A DNA stretch of 64,000 nt from the NCBI GenBank assembly GCA_039621445.1, contig CP154957.1, forward strand, positions 8,227,883-8,291,882, in the 5' to 3' direction. Made by a program: the position numbers and the translations under genes. The notes beneath the pieces are model-generated. The model saw only the letters and a list, made by a program, of their open reading frames with translations. It ran no database searches and was not told where the DNA came from. The stretch is from Euglena gracilis. Taxonomy: Eukaryota > Euglenida > Euglenophyceae > Euglenales. Every line of letters starts with the position of its first letter. Within the stretch, counting starts at the first letter, position 1. Positions 33,141 through 45,618 of this stretch are shown piece by piece.

Positions 33141-34018
33141 TGATAGGCTACGCTGTGGTAGCTGCTCCATCGCAGGGGTTGGTAGACCTGAAATGGCCGG
33201 CCCTGCTGGTAGCCGACCGGACCACGGCTGTACGGGAAGCCCCGCAACCCACTGGGTGGTGGGTGGTCCGACCCTTCCTTCCTCCCCCCCCCCCCCCACC
33301 AGGCCTTCCCGTATTTCTGGTGGCGCCGATTTTTTGGTCCAAAATTTCCTTCGGGGTCTTTTTCCTTGCGTGGCTGCTATGTTGGGTGGGGTCGACCCCC
33401 CCCCCCGGGGGGTAGCACCCCCCACCAGGCCTTCCCGAACAGCCCTGACCCTGCTGTTACCCCCGGACCCTTCCAGGAAGATCCAGCCAACACGTTTTTT
33501 TTTTCTGCCATCACCTTTTTCCCAGCCCATCCGCAGGAACCCCCGCCAGGGTTTTTAAGAAAACCCCTGAAGGCAATCATGGAAATTCGCAAGCATCAGC
33601 CAAGACATTTTCTTTCTTTCTCCCTCCCCTTGCCCACAATTGTCCACAATATTGTGCTTTTGACACACGGGGCGTTTTTATGCAAGTGAAAAAAAGTTTT
33701 CAAGGTTTTTGTGGTTTTGGGAGAATTGGGTGGACCCCCAGGGCTCTGTTGGTTTTTCACCCAAAAACGAAGTAGGTGGATTGGACCTTGGATGCTCCAC
33801 TGTGGTAACCGATCAAATTTATGTGTCCTATCGCGTGTCTGGTGTGTTTTCATTGCTGCCGCGTATTATAATATATCATATATATCACATATTATATATT
33901 ATACTTATAAAAAATATAACAAATGTATGATATATATTCATGCATTATGTACGCACCATATTCGCATGTATGTGGCAGATGCCCAATGCCCCCCCCCTGG
34001 GGGGCATTAAGCAGTCCC
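33141..34018. other. unassigned, repeat-derived
   Basis: 33220-33310 shares CACGGCTGTACGGGAAGCCCCGCAACCC-type text with 43238-43275. 33850-33960 is an ATATAT tract. No gene recognised. Confidence 0.4.
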
Positions 34019-35017
34019 AGGGGGGCTCTCTGGACGCCGCACCGTCCCTGCCTGAAATACCCGTAGGTGTCCTCGTCGACGCTGCGGCGTCCAGTCTCTG
34101 GCGCACAGTCGCTCCCCCGCGATTGTGGTCGCCGCTCTGGACTTCGCCTGCAGGCTGACACCGCATTTGCGTTTATTTACCACCTTCTCCCGTTTATACC
34201 TAACCCGTTGCACAGCAACCACCCATTTGAATGTGTGTGTGGGCAAACACAGCTGGAGAAGCCCAAAAAGCCTGCCACCTGGTGAGAGAGGTGTTGCATG
34301 CTCTTGCCGCTGAGAACGTCGTTCCCCAAACCGCCTCAATTTAATTTCGACATGACGAAAACATTGAGTTCAGAAGGTGTTTGGTTGTATTAAATGAATG
34401 GATAGCCATGTTTGGTCGATATTAATGGGTGATGAATGTGCACTCTGTTCTGTCACAAACTGCATGGCAACAGTTGGGAGCATTTATGAAATGGCGAGGC
34501 AGAGTGCCTGTATTTTTTTAATCATCGTTTGCACAACCAATCTCGGCAATCTCCCACTATTATTACCACTATTATTATTATTATTACCCAGTGAACCCGG
34601 ACAACAACTGGTTGAATGGCATCACCATATCTTATATGCTCCCTCATATCATATGTGACAGCGGTGTTGTTTTCCTTCTTGTTTGATGCCCACACGTGCT
34701 GTACAGCCACCAGTTTTGTTTTGGCCGCCAAACGGGCTTGCCTAATTCGGTGGATTGTCGATTTCATGTTCATAAAAGCAGAACCCCACAAACAGTTGTC
34801 TCCCCCAATAATAATAACAGCAACAGCTTTCTTCCAGTGATATGTTCCTCCTGAGCAATATCCTCCTCGATTTTCCTTCAAAGAATGTGCTTTCCCAAGA
34901 CTGGGTTCCCCCGGCGCGGAAGACCGCAGGGGGCCCGTAAATAGCCCTCGACAATTAAGGGAGTTTACCTTGGTCGGTTGGGTCCCCGGAAGTATGTTTG
35001 CAATAGACAGACTTCAC
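34019..35017. other. unassigned; GC-rich patch 34019-34180
   Basis: 34019-34180 is GC-rich and open in two + frames (one has V-L-V-D-A-A-A-S-S-L-W-R-T). 34558-34586 is a short (ATT)n. No family is recognised. Confidence 0.35.
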
Positions 35018-35160
35018 AGCACATCACAGCACATCACATCACAGCACATCACAACACAAGGCCCATCACCGCACATCACACATCACACCACATCACAGCA
35101 CATCACAGCACAGCATAGCACAAGGCCCATCACAGCACATCACACCACATCACAACGCAA
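35018..35160 (+). repeat. 10-bp minisatellite (CAGCACATCA)n
   Basis: Around 14 units of CAGCACATCA/CACCACATCA/CAACACAAGG. Confidence 0.95.
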
Positions 35161-35849
35161 GGCCCTGGGTTGTTTTTAAGAGGTGTGTTGGGTCCCGGCT
35201 GGGTGTGCCCCCCACCGCCCACCCCACACATCGCTTAAAGTGTTTCTGACCCCCCCCCCGGGGTGACTGATTGGTTTTTTCGAAGTGATTAATTCAATGA
35301 CTGATTTTTGGCTCCAGACCCCCCCCTCCGCGGGCGGGGTCAGCCAGGATTTGCGCAACGTGGCCACCCTGCGCCAAAGGCGCTGAAAAAAAAAATGGGG
35401 GGGTTGACCAAAACCTTTGATTTTTGGCCATTTTTGGCCGAGTGGCAAGTGACCGACCCCACCCCAGGGGGATGGGAAGTGGGTGACTGGTTTTTGAAAA
35501 GTCATTGACTGTTTTTTTTTTGACTGACTAGTTTTTCTGAAAGTGGAAAGCGACCCCCCTCCCCCCCCCGGGGGGGTCGGTAAGCAATGGTATGGTCCGG
35601 ACCCCCCATCCGCCAAAGGGAGCACATACCCATCCTGGAGCGGACCCCGAAAAAAAAAGTCACACTTTTCCTTCTGGCACTTTGTGTGGAACGTTCAGCA
35701 GTTTTCGACAATTTGTCTGGAAAAAAAATCCCAAAAATGTCATTTTCGACCCGAAAACCTGAGAATCAGTCACCCAGACCGCGCCATTGCTTAGGTGGGG
35801 CAGACCCCCTGGGCGTCCCTTCAACCGAAGTGGACCCAATCCCAGGGGG
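35161..35849. other. composite of decayed elements
   Basis: GCGCC-AAA-GGCGC hairpin at 35371-35383. GTCACCCAGACCGCGCCATTG at 35770-35790 is the 3' signature of family R2. No gene recognised. Confidence 0.5.
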
Positions 35850-36110
35850 GGGGGGGATTTCGACTCCACCTGCAGAATTCTTTTCCCAGCCAGCAGCCAT
35901 TTCCAGCCCCAGACCCCCTCCCCCATCGACGAATTATTATTATTTTGCAGCCGCCCAACACGCGGCTGAGGACACCAAATTTATTTCTTTCCGGGTTACA
36001 AAAATGGGGGAAATGGGTTACACTTGGGCTGGCCAGGGCAAACATTGGGTCAAAAACCAATTCTTTTTGTTGTTGTTGTTGTTTTTTTTTTTTTGGCCAA
36101 ACCGAAGGAT
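35850..36110 (+). repeat. dispersed repeat R14, copy 3
   Basis: CCAGCCAGCAGCCATTTCCAGCC, CAGCCGCCCAACACGCGGCTG and GTTACAAAAATGGG in the order of 1780-2050 and 17500-17960. Confidence 0.65.
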
Positions 36111-36984
36111 GAGGGAAATGTGTTTCGAATTTTTTCCACATATTTGCGCATTTTTTCCACGTTTTCCAAAGTGTGTATTTTTGTCATATTTCTCATTTTT
36201 TTTGTGCATTCATTTGAATTCATTGACTCGTTGTTGTTGGGGGGATTGGCATGGTGCTGCTGAGCAGTGTGATCCACAGAGTAGGTAGTGGGTCGGAACC
36301 CTCCAACAAAAACCACTCTCCTGACTGAATCTGTGAATGTGTCTCTGGGAGACCCCCTATCTGGCAATTTAGGTGGACTCGGCGTCTGGTTTCACCACTT
36401 GGGATTCCCGCCGCCGTCGTCCCCCAGTTTTTGACAGAAAATGAAGGTCGGTAGGTATTTCAGGCCATTAACCACGCAACAGGCTGAGCCTCCCTGGCTC
36501 AGAAAGGCTGCTGACCACATGGGAGATGCCGTTCCGCAACGTATGATATGTAACATTATTGTACCGTATTTTAATTCTTTTTTCAGGCTTTTTAAGGCAT
36601 TTTAAGGCGTCAAAAAGGTCTGTCCCGGCATCGGACCAACGTTTTTGATTTTTTTTATGCGGTCCAAAATCAAAAAAAAAAGTCAAAAGACACATTTTTT
36701 TGGAGTTTTGTTTGGTTGGACAATGCTCCAGACATTCCATTTTGAGTTGTTGTCAACTCAAAACACGAGTTGACCTTTTTTTTTGCGGAGATTTTGCGCT
36801 TTTCATTTTTGCCTGGTTGGAGAAAAATCTACCACCCCAAAATTTAAGGCATTTTAATGCATTTCAAGGCATTTCCGCCGCGCGTTTTCATGCATTTTAA
36901 GGCTTTTTCAGGCACCTGGAAAATAATAATAGTGCCTGGTGCCCAGCTCAAATATTTTGCACTCGGACAGGGTCATGTCGTACC
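36111..36984. other. unassigned; AAGGCATTTT-rich repeat R13
   Basis: 36570-36620 and 36840-36945 are built of TTTTAAGGCATTTTAAGG words and GTGCCTGGTGCCCAG. Similar words occur at 37620-37820 and 51310-51430. Confidence 0.5.
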
Positions 36985-37125
36985 CCCCCCCTCCCCTTGC
37001 CCAACGACCACCCCTTTTCGTCGACCACCCCCCCCCCCGATCAGGGATTGCAGGTCAGGGGGCACGTATGACCCCCTGGAACCCGGAACCCGGTCGGTGG
37101 GCGGGGGGGGGGGTACCTACCCTCC
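36985..37125. repeat. R10-related hairpin element
   Basis: CAACGACCACCCC...GATCAGGGATTGCAGGTCAGGGGG...ACCCGGTCGGTGGGCGG is close to 42735-42840. Confidence 0.6.
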
Positions 37126-38998
37126 ACTCCAAAAGGTGCACAAGCGCAGAATATTGAATCTAAGAGCACGCTGAAACGTAGGGCTTGCGACTCTGTGTGC
37201 TCCCCCGTCCCCTTGTGACCAGTGCCCCTAACAGGGTTCTTTTTAAGCCAGGTCACACCCTCCGGGGTGGGGCTGGGGGGTGGGTATTAGCTGGGGGGGG
37301 GGGGCAATTTTTGGCCCTGGCGGAAGGGGGTTGCGCCGGAGGGCCCAAAGCCACCCCTCTGGATCGGGGGGGGGGGGTCGAACCCAGGGTCCAACACAAT
37401 GGCAGGCGGGGCAGGGTGGGCTGGACAAAGGCGGATCACCCCCCCAAGTTTCTGTCCGTCAAAAAGCCCCCTCCCCCCTTCCTTCCTCTGGTTGGCCAAA
37501 ACCCCATTGTTTTGGCCTGGAGGGTGTTCTTATGCGGGTCAGGTTTTGGGGTGGATAGTATTACATTTGTGTTGGGTTTTGAGCGATGCACAATTAGTAT
37601 CTGGGGCTTTTGTTGCATTTATATCATGTCCGGGATCCAGGCATTATTTTTATGGCGAAATTTTTCGAAAATTCATGGGGTCATAGGTCATAGGTCGCAG
37701 GTTGGTAGCGTTTTTAAGGTGTTTTAACGTTTTTTTAAAGCATTCTGAGATTTTTTAAAGAATTTTTAAGAATTTTTAAGACGCCTATTTCCAAGGATGG
37801 TCAAAGCACCATCCAGGCATCAAACCAACGACGGTCCAGGTAAAAAGCAAAAAAGGTAAACCCCCATTTTTTGAGTTTGGGGGGGGTAGACGATGTTTCT
37901 TTGGGTGGGTAGGCAATGCTTCGGCTCAAAAATATGGGAGGCACCACATAGCGAGTCACCCCCTGTGGTTGATGAAAAGAAGTTTGGTCCCCATTCCATC
38001 CCCCCACCCTATCTGGGAAACTTAGCCCCCCCCCCCCCCCCGCTGATCCGACGTCAGTCTGGTCCAACCCATCACAACACAAGCAAGGGTCAGAACAAGC
38101 CACCATGGCTCCCGATTGCGGTTATTGTGTCGCTTACCGTTTAGGTCCACTGCGTTGCCTCCAAGCCCCCGCCAAACACACACGGTTGGGGCTCTCGGGC
38201 AAAGGCCCCACCTCCTGAGGGGGGGCGCAATGTCCGCACTCCGCGACCAGGTTCGACATAAGGAGGATTCGGGGTTTCAGGTGGGGTGGCTGCCCACCCA
38301 CCTCCCAGGCCAAAAGGAAAGGCAAGGGGAAACCTTTTATGTTTGCCCCCCCCGAAACGTGGTGGAAATGATTGAATTGAGAATTGAAAATGAAATTAAA
38401 TTAAGAATTTAAAAATATAATTGAAAATCAAATTCAAGTTATTTATTAAACTAAATTAAATGAGACAAAGTCAAGTAAAAAATGAGATATTACCAAAAAA
38501 TGCACGACAACCTTGGTGCTGTCCACCCATATTTCCTGTGTGGACAATGCCAGCAGTAGGTGGTTTCCTCTCCTTCCTCTGGTGCTGTACCACCTCCCCA
38601 CAGTTGGTGTTTTTTTGAGTGGTCGTTCTGTGCAATTGTGCAAGTGAATTGTTCAAATGGTTCATTTGCGCAATTCCACAAGTGGTCCAAGTTTTTTTTT
38701 TAATTCTAAAATTTTAATTGTGAGGATTTTTGAGGGGGAAAAAAACGGGACAGGAAACCCAGCATCCGTGGAGCATATCTCGGATGGGCAAGGACCGTCA
38801 CAGGGTATTGCGCCGTGTGTTTTTTTTGAAACGTTGGTTGATTCCCAAAATTCCCATTGATTCCCAAAACACTCAATTGATTGAAATTTTGGTCTCAGGG
38901 AAACAATCATGCCTCTCTTTTTATTTGCGATCAGTTCGCAGGATAAATCGAAAACTAAGCAGCTAAAAAGAAAGTATGCCTCATCTCATCAATGATTT
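37126..38998. other. unassigned, repeat-derived
   Basis: 37250-37500 and 37870-38060 are C-run/G-run rich. 37620-37820 is R13-like. 38365-38480 is AT-rich with repeated AATTGA words. No gene recognised. Confidence 0.4.
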
Positions 38999-39284
38999 AA
39001 TCCAGTGGATAATTTTTTTCCAGTTACCAATGCGAAGTGCCGAAAAAAATTGGGACCCCCAAAACTCTCCAAAAATGCCCATTTTTGGCCATTTTTGGAA
39101 TTTTTTGAAACAAAATCAGCCCAAATCCTCATTTCCACCTCGACGCACAGCACGGGAAAAATTTTTTGTCCCAGTAGGGGGACCAACCACCCCCGGGGGA
39201 GGGGGGTCTGGCTCGTTCATTTTTCCCCGTGTCCAGCAAAATGGCCAGCCACTGGCCCCCCTGGCGTCCTTAAGCAACAGCCAG
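38999..39284 (+). mobile_element. R1 family copy 3, left end missing
   Basis: TTTTTTTCCAGTTACCAATGCG, GGGACCCCCAAAA, CTCATTTCCACC and CGTCCTTAAGCAACAGCCAGG follow the R1 order. The CAGG...TTAAGGG left end is absent. Confidence 0.7.
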
Positions 39285-40334
39285 GTCAGGAGAGGTGGAG
39301 TGGGAATATGGCAGGTGCTGTTTTCGCTGCTCACCGTATTAGATTTACCACACATGGCACGAGCCTGGGCCTGGAGTGGGGGCGAAAATTGCGGGTACCA
39401 TCTGCCCCCTCTTTGGACACATTTTTTTGCTTCTAATTCGGAAAAGTTCCAGTGTACATTTGGCATCCCCCCCCCTTTGGTGGTCCGGACGCTCCCACCA
39501 ACACCTGGCGTCGAACCCTGCCCGCGACATTCGTCGCCGCCGGCAGTCGCCCGGCTGGCCGACCGCCCCCGCCGCTCTGTATATGTTGGCTCTCCTGCTC
39601 CTCCTGTTATTTTTTTCTGTTGTTGACGGGTTGATTGGTTTTTTCGATGGGAGTTCTGCCTTGTTCTTCTTCCCTGACCGAAGGTGCCACCGATGAAGTT
39701 CAGGGACATTTTTTTTACATTGGGTTCTTTTGCAGTTTTCATGTTTGTGAAGGTTCGTTTTTGCAATCTTTGTAGTTTTTTTCTTATAATGCAATTTTAT
39801 GTGCCTATCCCTGAGTTTCAATTTTCAATTCTTGGCGTTCAACGTCAAGTTTCAATTCTTGACGTTCGCAGTGCCTTATATTTGCCTTTCTGGGCAAATA
39901 GAATTTTATTCCCCTTCCAAAATATGGTTTTGTTGAGCAAAGCTGAAAGGGAAGACTGTGTATTCACACCAATATTTTTGAAGGTCTGTTGCTCTTAGTT
40001 TCTCTCGTGTATTTTTGTGCTTTAAATCTAAGTTGTCTTTGTGGATAATTTATAGAAATATCATTTTTTGAAGTGTAGACCTGATGAAGAGGTTTTATTT
40101 GATTATTCCGCAAAGGAGCCCCCAGTTCACACCCATCTTGCAAAGCTAGGGAGAGGAATGTTTTGAATTCTTCATGATTCTGCAATCCGCTTCTCTATCT
40201 CTGACCTCCTTGCCAACCCTGTGAGCGAGGCTTCTGAAATCAAACACTCAGCTGCCATCTGATCTGCATACTTTTTATTTTTACTTTTTGTTGTGTGCCT
40301 TTCCCCCTCTGTTCTCTGGTTCTCATAGATAATG

Positions 40335-40338
<4 letters not shown>
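39285..40338. other. unassigned stretch
   Basis: 39480-39600 is GC-rich. 39815-39870 has repeated TTTCAATTCTTGACGTTC words. No gene recognised. Confidence 0.4.
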
Positions 40339-40370
<32 letters not shown>

Positions 40371-40371
40371 G

Positions 40372-40412
<41 letters not shown>

Positions 40413-40583
40413 CCATGAGCGCACGTGTTTGTGTTTGCACACGTGTTTGTGTTTGCATGTGTCTGTTGTGTGTGCATACGTGTGGATGTGTGTGTGTGTG
40501 TGTGTATTTGTGTGTGTGTGTGTGTGTGTGTGTGTTGTGTTGTGTGTGTGTGTGTGTGTATGCTTGTGTGTGTGTGTGTGTTG
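40339..40583 (+). repeat. (CA)n then (TG)n microsatellite
   Basis: CA array 40339-40410 switching to TG array 40478-40583, so the two halves are complementary and could pair. Confidence 0.97.
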
Positions 40584-41001
40584 CAGGCTTCTGCTTAAGG
40601 GATTGCAGTACCCCCGGGGGGGGGGCTGGACTGCAGCTAGTCCAAATTTGGCTAGTGGGATTTCTAACAGACCCCCCGGGGGGGGGGGGCTGGACTGCAG
40701 CTAGTCCAAATTTGGCTAGTGGGATTTCTAGCAGACCCCCCCGGGGGGGGTCTGCTAGCAGGGCTAGCTAGTGGAAATTTTTTTCCAGTGACCGGCGCGA
40801 AGCGCCAAAAAATTTTTTTGGGACCCCCAAAAATGGCCGAAAATATTACTCGGCGCGCAGCGTCGGAGGAAAAAAAATTTCCAGTTGGGGGGACCCCCGG
40901 ACCCCCCCGGTAGGGAGGGGGGGTCTAGCTAGTCCATTTTTTCCAGTGTCTTGCCGATTGGCTAGCCAGTACCCCCCTAGGGGTCCTTAAGCAAAAACCT
41001 G
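40584..41001 (+). mobile_element. 418-bp R1 element inserted in a TG microsatellite, 8-bp duplication
   Basis: Starts CAGGCTTCTGCTTAAGG and ends CCTTAAGCAAAAACCTG (inverted). Flanks GTGTGTTG (40576-40583) and GTGTGCTG (41002-41009) match at 7 of 8. A block with GACTGCAGCTAGTCC is tandemly duplicated inside (about 40605-40735). GGCGC-GAA-GCGCC hairpin at 40794-40806. Best-preserved R1 copy. Confidence 0.88.
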
Positions 41002-41250
<249 letters not shown>

Positions 41251-42330
41251 ACGTGGGTGTGTGTGGGCGGGAAGGTGTGAGTGTCGCCAAAAAAATGTGT
41301 GTTTCTGAATTCTGAGTTCCCATCTGGCAGCTGAGTTCAAGTCCAGAAATGCATCGCCGTTAAATTTGTGACTGAAAGCGCATCAGCCGTTCCGGTGTGG
41401 CCACCGTCGCGTGTTCCATCACCCTCCTTTTTGAGGGGCTGCTGACAGGTGGCCACGACCATTCCCCCCCCCCCCGACACACCTTTACCCAGCATCTTCT
41501 TGCGATCCACAAGGAGTCCCGGTGAACAAAAACAATTGAATTGAATTAGATATCTTAGATTTTTTGAATTCTGAAATTGTGAATTTTCTGAATTCAAATA
41601 TTTCCCACCAGTGACGGTTTTTTGGCCAGGTTTGTGGTGAGGGTCGTCATCTCTCGCAGGGCTGAACGGGAATCCCTGGAACCTAAGGCATGATGGGCGA
41701 AACCATCCCCCAAAACCCCAATGATTGCAAGGGGGAAGCACGAAAGTTTTATTTTTCTGTTTTTCAATTTTGGCGAAATTTGAATTCTTTGATTTATTTG
41801 TGTTTGTGCTTTTTCCCAATGATCTTTCAATTTCCGCTGGTGATTTTTTGCCGTGAAAAAAAAATGAACGGAGTTGTTACATGAGTTAGCATTCATCTGG
41901 CGTGTTGTCTTTTTTGTTGTCGTTTTTTTTTTGTGTTTTTCGTCGCGTTTTTCGAGTCTCCGTGTCGTTCCCCCCCCCCCGAATAGAACGGGAGGAGGTC
42001 CATCCCCCCCATGGGCGCTTGGCGGGCCATGATTGAAAGTTAGGATAGGGGCCAACGTTAGGGGGGGCCAAGTTTGCATGTAGGTAGGTATGCCAGGAAG
42101 GCGGGTACCATTTTCCATGTTTTTGAGTTTTTTCTTTTTTTCCGCAGTGTTCCGATGGGAGAACCCACCTCCTGGGGCAGAGGGTCTTCTCCCCCCTTCC
42201 TGGAGTTCAAGGAGGGCGTCTGGGGTTTTCGTCAGGAGGTACCCCCCACCTCCTGCATCAGACCGTTCACACCACCCCCACCTGCTGCAGAAAAAGTTTG
42301 GCCCCGGTGCCCGCCGGCCGCCCTCCTCCT
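41251..42330. other. unassigned stretch
   Basis: 41540-41610 has repeated GAATTCTGAA words. 42035-42095 carries the CCAAGTTTGCATGTAGG word of the 42600-42710 element. No gene recognised. Confidence 0.4.
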
Positions 42331-42600
42331 TACATGTATCCCCCCCTTGTCGTACGACCACCCCTCATTTACGACCCCCCCCCGGTCGCAGGTTGCAGGT
42401 CATGGGGGTGTTACGACCCCCCCCCCCGGTCGAAGGTTGCAGGTTGCGAGAATTTTAGCACCACCTTACCTACGACCGCCCCCTCGGTTACAACCACCCC
42501 CCGGTCACAGGTTGCAGGTTATGGGGGTGTTACGACCACCCCCCCCCCTGGTCGCAGGTTGCAGGAACCCGGTTGGACGACAAGGGGGGGGGGGGGGCGG
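42331..42600. mobile_element. R10 element: terminal hairpin plus internal tandem units
   Basis: Starts CCCCCTTGTCGTACGACC and ends GGTTGGACGACAAGGGGG (inverted). Inside are four units of TACGACC-(C run)-GGTCGCAGGTTGCAGG with GTCATGGGGGTGTTACGAC. A short version is at 31919-32003. Confidence 0.8.
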
Positions 42601-43106
42601 GGGCGGATAAACTTGGCCCCTCTAAAGATCGCCATTGGCCTTTTGCGCATGGACGCCAAAACTTTGAACATGCAAACTTGCCCCATGTAAGGTTGGCCCC
42701 CCGGCTTTATCCGCCCCCCCTCCCCTTTGCTCACCGACCACGCCCCGGTCCCCTATATACCAACTACCCCCAGATCAGGGGTTGCAGGTAAGGGGGTGTG
42801 TACGACCACCCCGGTAGGAACCCGGTAGGTGGGCAGGAGGGGAGGGATGCCTTCAATCATGGCCTGGGCGAAGCAGACAAAGCAGGCGAAGCAGGGTTCG
42901 ATATGAGGACGTATGGTTTTGATACAGCACAATAGCCAAACCTGTAAAATGCAAAAAAAAAAAAACGAGATAACGAAACGCTCAGAAATTTGCCCGTCCT
43001 CAGGAGAGGGTTCAGGATGGAGTGCTGGGCGCAAGGCACCGATGTAAAGCCAGGTGGGTGAGATTGTCCCTGTGCGGGAACAATCCTCTGCCCTGGGGAC
43101 CACTGG
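42601..43106. other. unassigned, repeat-derived
   Basis: 42605-42715 has AACTTGGCCCC/GCAAACTTGCCCC words; 42735-42840 is R10-like. No gene recognised. Confidence 0.45.
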
Positions 43107-43140
43107 GTCATTATATTATGGTTTCCCATAATATAATGAC
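43107..43140. repeat. 15-bp inverted repeat, 4-bp loop
   Basis: GTCATTATATTATGG (43107-43121) and CCATAATATAATGAC (43126-43140) are exact reverse complements. Confidence 0.95.
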
Positions 43141-43175
43141 ACAGTATAAACATATCTGTTATCGGCGCTTGGCCC

Positions 43176-43440
43176 CAGGCTTCGATATAAGGGCAGTTGG
43201 AGGGGGGTCCGGACCCCCCCCAGTCCGGAGGGGGGGGACCCCTGCACGGCTGTACAAGAATCCCCGCAACCCTGTGAGTGGTTGGTGGAGGGGTCGACCA
43301 CCCCCCCACCCATCTGGTGGTGGGGGGAGGGTCGGTGGGGGGAGGGTCCAACCACCCTCCAATTTTCGGTGCGACGCTTCCCCCGGACTGAAAATTGATT
43401 GCCTGGACCGCGCCATTGTTTCGGTGGGGGGGTGTCCAGG
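43176..43440 (+). mobile_element. R2 family copy 2 (right end unclear)
   Basis: Starts CAGGCTTCGATATAAGGGCAG. The 3' signature GCCTGGACCGCGCCATTGTTT is at 43396-43416. The body is G/C-run rich. A further R2-like body in reverse orientation follows at 43550-43660. Confidence 0.65.
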
Positions 43441-43778
43441 GCTCTACGGGAAGACTCAGGAGGTGGGAGGGGGTGGGTCGACCTCCCCCCCACCCACCAT
43501 AGCACCTGCTCAAAGAAAACTCTTTCGGCGTTGAAGGAAAAGCTTGACCTAAAAATTCGCGCCCCCGAAATATTTTGGACCCCAAAACGGCCAAAAAATT
43601 GTCTTTGGGCACTGTTTGGGCAAAAATTTGTCAAAAAAATGCAAAAAATATTCGGTAATGCCAAAAATTGGGGGGGGGGGACGGGGGACAGGATATGACC
43701 GCAAAAACTGGTCGATTCTCAGGGGGCAAATTTATTTCCACCGTTCCCATTCCCCCCACTTGAAACAGGGGGGGGGGA

Positions 43779-44206
43779 AATGCAACTTGCATAATTTGCA
43801 TTTTTTTGCATAATCGGCTTTTCCCGAAATTTGCATTTTTTTGCATTTTTTTGCATTTTTTTGCATAAAATATTTTCCCCGGAAAAATTTTTTGTAATTG
43901 GTTGCCATATGTTTGAATTTTTTTTTGCATATTTTTGCATTTTCTACGTAAAATATTTTGCCCTGGAAAATTTTTTTGTTGTTGGTTGCCATATGTATGG
44001 ATTTTTTTTGCATTTTTTTTGCATTTTTTTTGCATAAAATATTTTGCCCTAGAAATTTTTTTTGATCTTAGGCAGCAAAGCTCTGTTATATTCCAGCTTT
44101 TTCTCAGGTTTTTCATGTAAGTTGCATTTTTTTGCATTTTTTTGCATTTTTTGCATTTTTTTGCATTTTTTTTGACTTGCATAATTTGAAGGGCCCAGTT
44201 GCATTT
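43779..44206 (+). repeat. TGCATTTTTT-rich element R4, copy 3 (long)
   Basis: Starts AATGCAACTTGCATAATTTG and ends GACTTGCATAATTTGAAGGG then CCCAGTTGCAT. Three internal copies of TGCATAAAATATTTTSCCC with GGTTGCCATATGT. Contains the CTCTGTTATATTCCAGC block of the 953 copy. Confidence 0.85.
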
Positions 44207-44464
44207 CCCCCCCCCTGCTTGAAAGGGCTTCTTCAAATACCCACAACATAAAAATAACATAAAAATGGACGATTAAATTTTTTATCTCACCGTTTGATCC
44301 TCCCTCGATTATTGCGGCTGGGAGGCCACCCCCACTTGGTGAACCCCCCAGTTTAGTTGTGGGGTGCAATGGTCAAGGGCTCTGAAGATGGGCGGTATGT
44401 TGGCAGAACAAGAATGTGCGTGCTTGGCTTATTGCGTTGCCACGTTTTGTATCATATTTTTCAG

Positions 44465-44733
44465 GCCCATCGGCCCCTGTTTTTCTGGTGAAGGAGCTCA
44501 AATGCCCACACCTTCTTTTTGGGCAGGATGCACCTTCACACGGCGAAGGGCTTTTGATCAACAACAACCCGTTTCGGTCTGCTGTATTTCATGTGAGTTG
44601 GCGCTTGTCTGACCACGAGCAGCGCTTTTTGGTGCTGGGAGGGTTGGCACATGTTCCCAAAGAACAAGGCCCTGGGGATTGTGGTTTCTCTTTTTCAAGG
44701 TTCATTTCTGAACAGTTTCGTCCCGGGGTTTTA
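44465..44733 (+). CDS. orphan exon candidate upstream of locus III
   Basis: After acceptor-like CATATTTTTCAG (ends 44464) the frame is open through a (TG)n array. The non-repetitive part reads G-P-S-A-P-V-F-L-V-K-E-L-K-C-P-H-L-L-F-G, then L-L-I-N-N-N-P-F-R-S-A-V-F-H-V-S-W-R-L and L-G-G-L-A-H-V-P-K-E-Q-G. Composition is convincingly coding-like, with mixed third positions. It sits 0.9 kb upstream of the A+B exon of locus III on the same strand. No family is recognised. The microsatellite begins directly at its 3' side, so the exon end is lost in the repeat. Confidence 0.4.
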
Positions 44734-44735
44734 GG

Positions 44736-45064
<329 letters not shown>

Positions 45065-45065
<1 letters not shown>

Positions 45066-45371
45066 GTGAGTGTGTTGTGTGTACGGTGTATTTGAGGCGA
45101 AAAATCAAGTGTGAGAAAATGAAGAAGATGAAGCCATGGGACAATCCCTCTCCTTCGCTTTCCCCCTGTGTTTCTCTTGGGTTTGGATTTCCCCTTGTCT
45201 GTGGTGGATTACTCTGGTCCAAAAAGCACTGCCTTTGGAGGATCACGTCGGAGCTCAAAAAAGGTTGTTTTTTTGCAACCCGGGTGTGATGATTGCTAAG
45301 ATGTGCAATTTGTTTGCGAAAATTTGAGAATCTACGAAGAATTGACAGAAAATGCCTTAACCCCCCCTAAT
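45065..45371. other. unassigned stretch
   Basis: Open in two + frames (45136-45327 and another) without a family motif. Confidence 0.35.
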
Positions 45372-45572
45372 TGAAGCGCGGGTGTGCTTATAGCAGACCG
45401 CCGCCTTCTGCGGGGGGGGGGGACGCTGCTATTTGGACTTTACCTGCTTTTGTCGAGTTCTTTTTGAATTCCCGCCAAAATTTGGAAGTGTTGCGGTGCA
45501 CTGCCGCCTTCGATGGCTGGGGTGCACTTTTATTCGGAGACTACACTTGTAGCGCTTCTATTGGGGGGCCAT
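45372..45572. mobile_element. inverted-repeat element R7, copy 2
   Basis: Starts TTGAAGCGCGGGTGTGC and ends TTGTAGCGCTTCTATTGGGG; GCCGCCTTCTGCGG and GCCGCCTTCGATGGC inside match the 28010-28228 copy. Confidence 0.75.
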
Positions 45573-45618
45573 AAGGGACGGTGCAGATTCATTGTCCGTG
45601 TCCAGGAACAACCGCCGT

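Noticed and set aside
37340-37372. P-P-L-W-I-G resembling the P-L-W motif of block C
   Set aside because: Within a G/C-run repeat, no acidic stretch before it, and the frame is not kept.
39540-39600. Possible degenerate block A (R-L-A-D-R-P-R-R-S)
   Set aside because: Only a few matching codons, no Met, no W-Y, and no B, C or D downstream.
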